The position numbers were made by a program, and so were the translations under genes. Below, piece by piece: positions 9,066 through 16,177 of a stretch of 22,405 bases of DNA (positions are counted from its first letter, which is position 1; each line of letters begins with the position of its first letter). The stretch is from JAGNLA01 sp964472265. Lineage in GTDB: Bacteria; Caldisericota; Caldisericia; JAAYUI01. The DNA is taken from positions 1 to 22,405 of the forward strand of contig CAYYJO010000035.1 of the NCBI GenBank assembly GCA_964472265.1, given 5' to 3'. The notes beneath the pieces were generated by a model, which searched no databases, was not told the origin of the DNA, and worked only from the letters and a program-made list of their open reading frames with translations.

Positions 9066-9066
9066 C

Positions 9067-10845
9067 ATGGATTTTTACAAAACCTCAAAACCTGGAACGC
9101 GCTGGTGGTGGTTTGCCGGCGAAATAAACGAAAAAGACATCGCCTTTCAACTCGACTGGCTCAATGAAAACGGATTCGGCGGCGTTGAAATAGCCTGGGT
9201 TTATCCCCTTCCAGATGCAAAACCTGCTCCAAAATGGATATCACCTGAATGGTCGGGGAAAGTGGTATTTGCCAAGGAATATTGCTCCAAACTAGGTTTA
9301 TTTTGTGATTTCACCTTTGGATCACTCTGGCCGTTTGGCGGGTCAATTGTCGATGAATCGATGGCCTCAAGGGATTTTGACGGTCTGTCGAAACAGAGAC
9401 TCAGAAAATCGTGGGAAGGTGGCGAACACTACATCTTAAACCATCTTTCCCAAAAATCTCTTGAAAAATACTCGGATGTCTTGGGGAAAGCCTTGCCAAC
9501 GACCGGCGAGAAATCAGCCTATTTCTGTGATTCATGGGAAGTTGCTCCTGAAAGGCTTTGGAATGATGGACTCGACGATGAGTTCGAACGTGAGTTCGGC
9601 TACTCGATCGAACCAGCCAAGGCTGATCTGGACTCATCTCCTGAGATAAGGTACGACTATAGGAAGTTCATCGCAAAGGTTGTAAATCGTGAATTTTACA
9701 AGCCTTTCACGGATGTTTCAAACAGAATGAACGGATTCTCAAGGGTTCAGGCTCATGGATCGCCAACAAATCTCGTTGATGCATACGCCTGTGCCGATGT
9801 GCCCGAATCCGAGGCAGTTCTTTTCGACCCGCACTTCTCCCAGTTTGCAGCCTCGGCTGCAGCTTTGTCGGGCAAAAACATAGTCTCAAGCGAAACTTTC
9901 ACCTGTCTTTACGGTTGGAAGGGTCATCCGGGGCCTGGTCAGCACCAGTGTGAAGAAAACGTCGAAGATTTGAAGATGCTTGCCGATGCACTGTTTGCAA
10001 ACGGCGTGAACATGATCTTCTGGCATGGTTTCCCGTATAACCCAGAAGGCGGTCACAACACCTTCTATGCCAGTGTGCATGTCGGCCGGGAAGGATCGCT
10101 TTCAAAACAGCTCAAACCTTTCAATGCTTACATGGAGAAGGTTTCGGCGTTGATGAGGGCTGGAAAGTCGTGGTTTGGTTGCGCCTGCTACCTCCCGATG
10201 GAGGACAACTGGATGGCGGGAGAAGTTCCTCAGGAGCTGAGAAGGCCATCAGCGCAGTATTTCTGGGAGCTTCACTACCAGAGATTTCCGGAAGAACTTT
10301 TGCCCCACAGACCGTGTTGGATAACTGGAGAGTTTTTGAAGAAGGCTCACGTTGATAATGGCTGGCTTGTATCAGGTGGCATAAGGGTTCCTTTCCTCTA
10401 TGTCGACTGTGCCTATCTGGATTTTGACTCACTCAAGGAAATTTCAAGGCTTGCCGATGACGGTCTGAATGTTGTTCTTGCAAGGGAACCGGAAGAGCCT
10501 GGGTTCATCCAGCATGGTAGCTACGAAAAGACGCTTGACGAACTCTACAAAAAACCCAATGTCTCAGAGCAGATCAATCATCCGAAAGTACTGGAAAGTT
10601 CGACCAGACTTGAATACTGGATACGGGAAGATAATGGAAAATTCACAATCTTCATCGCTCACCCGGCATCGGGTTCAATAAAATATCCGATGGACTATAA
10701 TCAGTCTGACATGGCAAAACCGGCAACCGTTCCGATAAATATAAATCTGAACGGAAAAACCTTTGAGCAGAGACTGAACTTCTGCCAGAACAGGCCAATA
10801 ATCCTGACTGTTTCTGACAGGATTGAAATTTTGGAGGGAATATGA
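9067..10845 (+). CDS. Short GH106-like glycoside hydrolase (alpha-L-rhamnosidase family)
   Basis: This 592-residue protein matches the catalytic part of GH106. The N-terminal signature PGTRWWWFAGEI is followed by GFGGVEIAWVYPLP. Further on are YFCDSWEV, a stretch around AHGSPTNLVDAYACADVPE, SSETFT, and GVNMIFWHGFPYNPEG near residue 320. GH106 enzymes act on terminal alpha-L-rhamnose, but substrate cannot be assigned from sequence. It is markedly shorter than usual family members (roughly 800-1100 residues) and probably lacks accessory beta-sandwich domains. No signal peptide is seen, so it should be cytoplasmic, unlike most relatives. The ATG at 9067 is preferred over the GTG at 9061 because of its spacing to the -10. 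Its stop overlaps the serpin start by four bases (ATGA), so the two are translationally coupled. Confidence 0.85.
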   Translation: MDFYKTSKPGTRWWWFAGEINEKDIAFQLDWLNENGFGGVEIAWVYPLPDAKPAPKWISPEWSGKVVFAKEYCSKLGLFCDFTFGSLWPFGGSIVDESMASRDFDGLSKQRLRKSWEGGEHYILNHLSQKSLEKYSDVLGKALPTTGEKSAYFCDSWEVAPERLWNDGLDDEFEREFGYSIEPAKADLDSSPEIRYDYRKFIAKVVNREFYKPFTDVSNRMNGFSRVQAHGSPTNLVDAYACADVPESEAVLFDPHFSQFAASAAALSGKNIVSSETFTCLYGWKGHPGPGQHQCEENVEDLKMLADALFANGVNMIFWHGFPYNPEGGHNTFYASVHVGREGSLSKQLKPFNAYMEKVSALMRAGKSWFGCACYLPMEDNWMAGEVPQELRRPSAQYFWELHYQRFPEELLPHRPCWITGEFLKKAHVDNGWLVSGGIRVPFLYVDCAYLDFDSLKEISRLADDGLNVVLAREPEEPGFIQHGSYEKTLDELYKKPNVSEQINHPKVLESSTRLEYWIREDNGKFTIFIAHPASGSIKYPMDYNQSDMAKPATVPININLNGKTFEQRLNFCQNRPIILTVSDRIEILEGI

Positions 10846-12068
10846 AAAGATTTGTTTTTGCGCTCATTGTTGCGACATTGTTATTTTCGGGGTGTGGAAT
10901 GGAAAAAAAGACTGATGAAGTGAAGCCTGTTGAATCGCAGGAATCGATCGACACAACAAACGCCCAGAACGATTTCACCTTCAACCTCCTCTCAAGGCTT
11001 TACGGCGATGATTACTATCAAAACGTGGCCATTTCAGGAGTTTCGGCTCACATAGCCCTGTGCTTGACGGCCAATGGAGCGGTCGGTTCAGTAAAAGACG
11101 AGATTCAGTCAGCCCTCGGTCTTGAAGGCATCGACATGAAGGCTGTCAACGAGCACAACAAGAAATTCATCGACAAAAAATACGCTGATGACATCGATCT
11201 TGTGGTTTCAAACTCGCTGTGGGTGAACAAGGACACAAAAATGGTCGATGATTTCCTCAAGATGGCAGCAGACTACTACAAAGCATCGGTTGAAAAAACC
11301 GATTTCTCCGACGAGAAGGCTGCAAACGCAGTGAATGAATGGATTTCCAAGAGCACGAACGGCAAGATTTCCAAGATGGTGACGCCGGAAGAGCTCAGTG
11401 ATGCAATGCTTCTCCTCCTCAACGCACTCTACCTCAAGGCTCCTTGGACAAACCAGTTTGACAAGCTGGCCACAACCGATCAGGACTTCACTCTTCTCAA
11501 CGGCAGCAAGAAAAAGGTCAAGATGATGAGTCGCGAAGGTTTCTACAAGTACCACAAGGGCGAAGGCTTCCAGATCGTGCGCATGCCATATGGCAAAAAC
11601 GAGGAACTGGCCATGTACGTTGTCCTGCCGGAGTCTGACGACGGGCTTGTCACTCTTGCCAACTTCTTCACCCAGAAAGAGCTGGACGTGGAGATCGCAA
11701 AGATGAAGGATTTGCTCCTCGATCTCAATATCCCGAAGTTCAAGTTCGAGTATGAGACAAACCTGATTCCAACACTCAAAAAGCTTGGCATGAACGCCTG
11801 CTTTGACCCAACAACCTCCAGCTTCTCAGACATGATCCAGCCACCACCTGAAGCGTACATTTCCCTGATCAAGCACAAGGTTTTCATGGACGTCCATGAA
11901 GCAGGCACAGAAGCAGCGGCTGCAACATCAGTTGAGTTCATAGCTGGTGCAGCTCCTGGCGAAGAATCAGGCCCACCCAAGTTCCTTGTTGACCACCCAT
12001 TCATGTTCATCATAAGGGACGAGGTTTCGGGTGAAATCATGTTTGCATCCTGTGTTTCAGTGCCATAA
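10842..12068 (+). CDS. Serpin-family protease inhibitor, predicted lipoprotein
   Basis: The 408-residue protein has an N-terminal lipoprotein signal with lipobox LFSGC (lipidated Cys18), placing it on the outer face of a membrane. The remainder is a full-length serpin. The hinge EAGTEAAAAT (353-362) matches the small-residue pattern needed for loop insertion, so it should be inhibitory. It is followed by SVEFIAGAAPGEESGPPK and the conserved DHPFMFII. Counting from the hinge as in alpha-1-antitrypsin puts P1 at Gly369, next to Ala370. However, the loop to the HPF motif is about six residues longer than in that protein, so the cleavage site is uncertain; small residues suggest elastase- or subtilisin-like targets. 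GGAGGG just before the ATG supports the start. It is coupled to the upstream glycosidase and followed 21 bases later by another lipoprotein. Confidence 0.95.
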   Translation: MKRFVFALIVATLLFSGCGMEKKTDEVKPVESQESIDTTNAQNDFTFNLLSRLYGDDYYQNVAISGVSAHIALCLTANGAVGSVKDEIQSALGLEGIDMKAVNEHNKKFIDKKYADDIDLVVSNSLWVNKDTKMVDDFLKMAADYYKASVEKTDFSDEKAANAVNEWISKSTNGKISKMVTPEELSDAMLLLLNALYLKAPWTNQFDKLATTDQDFTLLNGSKKKVKMMSREGFYKYHKGEGFQIVRMPYGKNEELAMYVVLPESDDGLVTLANFFTQKELDVEIAKMKDLLLDLNIPKFKFEYETNLIPTLKKLGMNACFDPTTSSFSDMIQPPPEAYISLIKHKVFMDVHEAGTEAAAATSVEFIAGAAPGEESGPPKFLVDHPFMFIIRDEVSGEIMFASCVSVP

Positions 12069-12089
12069 GTAATTCGCTTGGATAAATCG

Positions 12090-13136
12090 ATGTCAAGACT
12101 GATTTTGATTTGTTCTGTATTGGTATTGCTTTGTGGTTGCGGTGTGCCAGAGAAGACGGGTACCACAAACGCTTCAGCCAGAAATGAGCCGGCTGGTCAG
12201 CTTGAAACATTGATCGGTACAGAATTAGTTGCAACAATAAAAAATGCCGAAAGCCTGGCATTTCATGACAATAACTTGCTCATTTTCAACAAACCTGCAA
12301 AGCAGACCGGTTTCATGGCAACCGATTGGATGGGCAGAAAACTTTGGAACATAGACATCTCAGGCGCAAGTTTCGAGCAGTTTTCAAACGAATTGTTCAT
12401 GCTTAAATTTGAGAATGACGGCAAATCCTATGTTTCGTTCCATAAGATTTCGGACGGCATGGTAGTCTTCAGGCTTGTCAACGACTTTCCAGATCAATCG
12501 ATCACCGATAAAGGAATTTCCAAAATCATAACCGAACAAGGCGATGAGTATCACTGGGGAAACAATCTGGATGATTGCCTGTTTGTAACAAACGGCAGTG
12601 CGAGTGTGATACATAAAAAATCGAAGCCAGTCCTTGCCGGCTCCAACATCAATGGCGATCCGTACGCAATGCTTCAGGCAATGATTGACGGAAAAGTTTC
12701 CTGGGAGACTAGGATTGACAAGCGTTTGCTTCCTATCGTTAGCAAATCCAAACTGAACGATGTCGATTTTTCCTTTGGGGAATTAGAGGATTTCACTTTG
12801 TTAGAGTACAGTTCACCTGACATCAACCATAAGGTAAAAGGGCTGCTTCGGATTGACAACAAGGGTCAAACCCAATGGATATCAAATATTCCACCAATTC
12901 TGAGCTACTGTGTTTCCGATGGAAGAATTGTTGCCTTGACTGCAACAGTTGAGAACGGTTTCTATACTGGAGAAACTTCTTTATGGGTTCTCGACTATAA
13001 AACCGGACAAGATATCGCTTTTGTGAAAGATTTCAAACACAACGGCGACATCGTCGAACATAGCGGATCGACGTTCTGCATTGCAGGAAATACAGGTGAA
13101 ATGGAGATCATTAAGATCAACCTCACCAGCAAATAA
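12090..13136 (+). CDS. Lipoprotein with propeller-like repeats, function unknown
   Basis: This 348-residue protein starts with a lipoprotein signal ending LLCGC (Cys17). The mature part is beta-rich, with quinoprotein-like units such as DWMGRKLWNIDI and LWVLDYKTGQDIAFV and a closing segment IAGNTGEMEIIKINL, consistent with a six- to eight-bladed propeller. No catalytic motif is recognisable. The start at 12090 is chosen over an in-frame TTG at 12078 because the signal peptide follows it directly; neither has a good Shine-Dalgarno sequence. It lies 21 bases after the serpin and is probably in the same transcript. A role as an outer-surface binding or scaffold protein is a guess from fold and location only. 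Confidence 0.8.
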   Translation: MSRLILICSVLVLLCGCGVPEKTGTTNASARNEPAGQLETLIGTELVATIKNAESLAFHDNNLLIFNKPAKQTGFMATDWMGRKLWNIDISGASFEQFSNELFMLKFENDGKSYVSFHKISDGMVVFRLVNDFPDQSITDKGISKIITEQGDEYHWGNNLDDCLFVTNGSASVIHKKSKPVLAGSNINGDPYAMLQAMIDGKVSWETRIDKRLLPIVSKSKLNDVDFSFGELEDFTLLEYSSPDINHKVKGLLRIDNKGQTQWISNIPPILSYCVSDGRIVALTATVENGFYTGETSLWVLDYKTGQDIAFVKDFKHNGDIVEHSGSTFCIAGNTGEMEIIKINLTSK

Positions 13137-13183
13137 GCCAACTCCACGTAAAGTTTTCAAATCTTTATTTTCTGATCGCTTTT

Positions 13184-13192
13184 TGTTATCAT
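13184..13192 (+). promoter_or_regulatory. Extended -10 element of the PQQ-propeller gene (probably leaderless)
   Basis: TGTTATCAT is an extended -10 (TGn-TATCAT) ending seven bases before the ATG at 13200. No Shine-Dalgarno sequence precedes the ATG. The 63-base gap after the previous stop shows no hairpin terminator. Confidence 0.5.
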
Positions 13193-13199
13193 TGACTTA

Positions 13200-14759
13200 A
13201 TGAGGATGCGTGGGTTAAAAACAATCATTGTTGCAGGGCTGGTTCTGGCTCTTGCCACCACTGCATTTTCAGTTTCATCGGCACAGCTTGTCCACTACTG
13301 TGGCTGGTTCATGCCAAGCGGAAACTCGGCCAACACATGCTCAGTTGCCTCTGACTGCTCACCTTCGAAGCACAGGGTGAAGAGGCTTTGGGAACAAACC
13401 CTCACCATTCCGGCAAGACAGCTGCTTGAAGGCAATGGAAAGGTTTATGTTGCCGATGACGACGGTCTGACCTGCTTCACATCATCAAACGGAAAGATCC
13501 TGTGGAAAACCCCTGTTAACAGACCTACAATGGTTGGAATCTGGAGCGACAGGGTGTGCGTCAATTCTGATGGCCTGATGATGGGTTTCGACGCTTCAAA
13601 CGGCAAAAAGAAGTGGGAGAAAAAAGGGCTGCTCCTGAGCATCAGTGAAGGCCAGGTTTACTACACAAAAGACGACATCCCAGGAATCCTCGTTGCCGGA
13701 TCGATGGCTGATGGTGCGGAATTCTGGCAATACAAGATTTTCCCTGCAAAATACCAAAGTGAGATACAAAAGATTGCAATTGCCGGCAAAAACTGCCTGA
13801 TCCTCTCGAAAGACTGGACTGATCCAGGGATAGATGGCAAAACCATCATCTACGAATCAAGCCTGCATCTTATCAATTCAGAGGACGGCAAGATCATCTG
13901 GAAAAAATCCATTGGCGTTGACAACTACGCCTATCTAGGGATCGTAGAAAACACAGTGGTTGTCAACCTCAAAGACATTGGCCTGACCCTTCTTGAGCTG
14001 GACACCGGAAAAATCGTCTGGTTTTCGTCAATAGCTGCTGACATGACAAATTCAACAGTCTCTCTCGATGGCATCAAAATCATCTCCCAGCTTGAAAAAA
14101 TTGTGTGTCTTGCAGCCCAAACCGGCAAAAGGCTTTGGACGAGAGACATCGGGAGCAGCCAGTCAAGTCTGCCCATTCTGTCTGGAGATCATGTATGGTG
14201 CAGCATTTCAGGCGAACCAATCCTTTCATGCTTATCAGCGCGAGACGGCAAAACACTTTGGAACTGGGGACCAAGGATGGACTTCAGGTCAACGGTGGCT
14301 GTTGGCGATGGCAAGGTTTTCGCTCTCTGGAACAACAACACAAAATTGACCGCATTGGTTGATGCCAACGACAAGATCGTCTTCACGCTTGGCAGTGAGG
14401 ATTGGCAACTGGACGGCGTTAGGCTTAAAACAAAGGCCATCCCGACACTTTACAACAAAATACCGTACATTTCTGCAACATTGGTACTCGGAAATCTCGG
14501 CGTAAGCTACACTTACAACCAGGCCAAAAAAGAGTTGACCATGAACTTCAACGGCAAAACCACTGTTTTTACGATTGGTAAAAATTCGATCACAGTTGAT
14601 GGCATCAAAAAACAACTTGACAAAGACACAAAAACCACACCCCAGCTAATCAACGGGTACTTCATGATTCCAGCAAAATCAATCGGCGAGTTGTTCGGGA
14701 TAAAAACCTATATAAACCTTAAAATAAAGATGATTGCCTTCAACGCTTCATCGCTTTAA
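13200..14759 (+). CDS. Secreted PQQ-like beta-propeller protein with copper-amine-oxidase-like C-terminal domain
   Basis: The 519-residue protein has a Sec signal peptide, with cleavage likely after VSSA (residue 28). A short linker with three cysteines (34, 47, 53) follows. About seven PQQ-type repeats follow, each with the pattern DGK-I-W: NGKILWKT, NGKKKWEK, DGKIIWKK, TGKIVWFS, TGKRLWTR, DGKTLWNW. These indicate a propeller, but no dehydrogenase active site is evident, so it is more likely a binding or structural protein than an enzyme. The last roughly 95 residues (from ISATLVLGNLG to the end) resemble the copper amine oxidase N-terminal-like domain (PF07833), common at the C-termini of exported proteins. 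It converges with the Ppx/GppA gene, sharing the four bases TTAA. Confidence 0.85.
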   Translation: MRMRGLKTIIVAGLVLALATTAFSVSSAQLVHYCGWFMPSGNSANTCSVASDCSPSKHRVKRLWEQTLTIPARQLLEGNGKVYVADDDGLTCFTSSNGKILWKTPVNRPTMVGIWSDRVCVNSDGLMMGFDASNGKKKWEKKGLLLSISEGQVYYTKDDIPGILVAGSMADGAEFWQYKIFPAKYQSEIQKIAIAGKNCLILSKDWTDPGIDGKTIIYESSLHLINSEDGKIIWKKSIGVDNYAYLGIVENTVVVNLKDIGLTLLELDTGKIVWFSSIAADMTNSTVSLDGIKIISQLEKIVCLAAQTGKRLWTRDIGSSQSSLPILSGDHVWCSISGEPILSCLSARDGKTLWNWGPRMDFRSTVAVGDGKVFALWNNNTKLTALVDANDKIVFTLGSEDWQLDGVRLKTKAIPTLYNKIPYISATLVLGNLGVSYTYNQAKKELTMNFNGKTTVFTIGKNSITVDGIKKQLDKDTKTTPQLINGYFMIPAKSIGELFGIKTYINLKIKMIAFNASSL

Positions 14760-15673
14760 CTGTTAGCTCTGTATATTACGATTGTGTGGGCAATGTCCAT
14801 AAGAACCGCTTCCTTGAGACCGATCAACGGCACTTTTATCTCTTCACACCGAAGTTTTCTTGCAAGCCATAGATTGATAATTGCTGCCGGGCAGATGACC
14901 TCTGCTCTCTCGTGTGCGATTCCAAAATAGTACCTGATCTCTTCAATTGTCAGCCTTTTGCACTGGTTGATGAAGTTGGAAAGGCTATCAGTTCCAAGAT
15001 GCTTGACGCCACCTTCATCCATTATGCATTCAAGGAGTTTTGACAAAACCTCAATATTACCGCCTGTGGCGATAAAAGATTGCGCTCCTGCAAGGGTTCT
15101 TTCGATACCTTCAAGTTTGGCATCCAACATCTCAGGCAAGCTTTTCTCTAAAACATTGCAGTCCATTCCAGCAAAAACGACGGTTCCAAGGGTGAAGGAG
15201 TTCATCCAGACTGGCTTTCTGCCAACAATTTTTATCAGTTCAAGACTTCCTGCGCCAAGATCGGCAATAACATGAGTTCCTTCATCAAGACTGAGTTTTT
15301 CGGATATTGCCCAGGAAACCAGTGCAGCCTCTTCAAGACCAGAGATAACCTCAAGCTTGATCGATGAACACCTGAATATTTCATCGACTAGAACCTTTGA
15401 GTTTTTTGCCTCGCGCATGGCAGAGGTCGCTACAGCCCTGACGTTTTTGACTCTGTGTGATTCAAGTATTTTTTGGATTCCTTTGAAAACCTCGCACGCT
15501 TCCTTTATGTTGTCGGGCGAAAGGTTGGATGATTTGAAAACAGACGACCCAATGCGGAACGGATACCGCTGGGTGTGGACAATCGCTAGCTTGTTTTCCT
15601 CGTCAAGCGTGCCGATTGCAAGCCTGGTTGCATTCGTTCCCATGTCGACCGAGGCGAAATATTCTTGGGTCAT
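14756..15673 (-). CDS. Ppx/GppA-family phosphatase (exopolyphosphatase or pppGpp hydrolase)
   Basis: The 305-residue protein covers the ASKHA-fold Ppx/GppA phosphatase domain only, without the C-terminal HD-like domain of longer members. Visible motifs are the first phosphate loop DMGTNATRLAIG (residues 10-21), ATSAMREAKN, EVISGLEEA with the catalytic-glutamate region at 114-115, and the second phosphate loop DLGAGS (138-143). The usual form of the last is D-[IL]-G-G-G-S, so the middle glycine is replaced by alanine. Members hydrolyse polyphosphate or pppGpp; which one cannot be told here. The start is supported by TATAAT six bases upstream with no Shine-Dalgarno sequence. It is divergent from the DUF1232 gene across 57 bases. 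Confidence 0.9.
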   Translation of the reverse strand: MTQEYFASVDMGTNATRLAIGTLDEENKLAIVHTQRYPFRIGSSVFKSSNLSPDNIKEACEVFKGIQKILESHRVKNVRAVATSAMREAKNSKVLVDEIFRCSSIKLEVISGLEEAALVSWAISEKLSLDEGTHVIADLGAGSLELIKIVGRKPVWMNSFTLGTVVFAGMDCNVLEKSLPEMLDAKLEGIERTLAGAQSFIATGGNIEVLSKLLECIMDEGGVKHLGTDSLSNFINQCKRLTIEEIRYYFGIAHERAEVICPAAIINLWLARKLRCEEIKVPLIGLKEAVLMDIAHTIVIYRANS

Positions 15674-15679
15674 GCCGGG

Positions 15680-15685
15680 ATTATA
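15680..15685 (-). promoter_or_regulatory. -10 element of the Ppx/GppA gene (probably leaderless)
   Basis: A perfect TATAAT on the minus strand is separated by six bases (CCCGGC) from the ATG at 15673. No Shine-Dalgarno sequence fits in the gap. No convincing -35 is seen at standard spacing. Confidence 0.55.
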
Positions 15686-15718
15686 CTGGGGTTTTACGCC
15701 CGTTGCCGTTAACAGATT

Positions 15719-15724
15719 TATAAT
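15719..15724 (+). promoter_or_regulatory. -10 element of the DUF1232 gene (probably leaderless)
   Basis: A perfect TATAAT ends six bases before the GTG at 15731, mirroring the arrangement on the opposite strand 34 bases away. No Shine-Dalgarno sequence is present. Confidence 0.55.
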
Positions 15725-15730
15725 TTATGT

Positions 15731-16117
15731 GTGAGATGGCTCGAAGTGTTGAAAGAGAAGGCAAAGGCTCTAAAAAAGGAGATCGTTGCGCTCCATCTGG
15801 CTGCAACCCACCCAAAAACTCCGTGGCACGCGAAAGCTTTGGCCATATTCGTGGTTGGGTACGCAGTCAGCCCGATAGACCTAATCCCAGACTTCATTCC
15901 GATTCTGGGTTTGCTCGACGATCTTTTTCTGCTTCCAATCGGTATTGCTGCGGTTATAAAGATGATCCCCAAAGACGTGATGGCTGAATGTCGGCAAAAA
16001 AGTGAGGAGATGGAGGCCAAACCTGAGAGCAAAACGGCCATGTACGTCATTATCGCCATCTGGGCTATTCTCCTTGGCATCATTGTCTTCTCTATTGTCA
16101 GGTCTGTATCACAATGA
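15731..16117 (+). CDS. DUF1232 (YkvA-like) membrane protein
   Basis: The 128-residue protein contains the DUF1232/YkvA core, with YAVSPIDLIPDFIPILGLLD (about residues 44-63) running into a hydrophobic segment. A second hydrophobic helix lies at the C-terminus (about 103-125). The family has no established biochemical role; it is a small membrane-associated protein widespread in bacteria. The GTG start is chosen because the preceding GTG is followed at once by TGA, an ATG at 15727 is in another frame, and TATAAT sits six bases upstream. The MFS transporter gene follows after 60 bases. Confidence 0.88.
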   Translation: MRWLEVLKEKAKALKKEIVALHLAATHPKTPWHAKALAIFVVGYAVSPIDLIPDFIPILGLLDDLFLLPIGIAAVIKMIPKDVMAECRQKSEEMEAKPESKTAMYVIIAIWAILLGIIVFSIVRSVSQ

Positions 16118-16131
16118 CGCTGGATTTACTT

Positions 16132-16137
16132 TATAAT
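16132..16137 (+). promoter_or_regulatory. Possible -10 element of the MFS transporter gene
   Basis: A perfect TATAAT lies 40 bases before the ATG at 16178. It would give a leader of about 34 bases that includes AGGAA (16171-16175). No good -35 is visible, so read-through from the DUF1232 gene remains possible. Confidence 0.35.
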
Positions 16138-16177
16138 AGAACTGATTTGGCTACGCTTTATCAAAAAAGTAGGAACC

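Noticed and set aside
9020..9088. Longer N-terminus for the serine hydrolase starting at 9088
   Set aside because: It would overlap the divergent GH106 gene, places extra residues before the signal sequence and has no ribosome site, whereas TTG at 9019 has AGGAGG five bases upstream.
10121..10432. Open frame of about 100 codons opposite the GH106 gene
   Set aside because: It is a shadow of a strongly supported coding region, has no family resemblance and no start signals.
13137..13199. Possible terminator after the propeller-like lipoprotein
   Set aside because: There are T runs but no stable stem before them.
14068..14615. Several overlapping open frames on both strands inside the PQQ-propeller gene
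   Set aside because: The PQQ repeats in the main frame explain the region; the others show no motifs.
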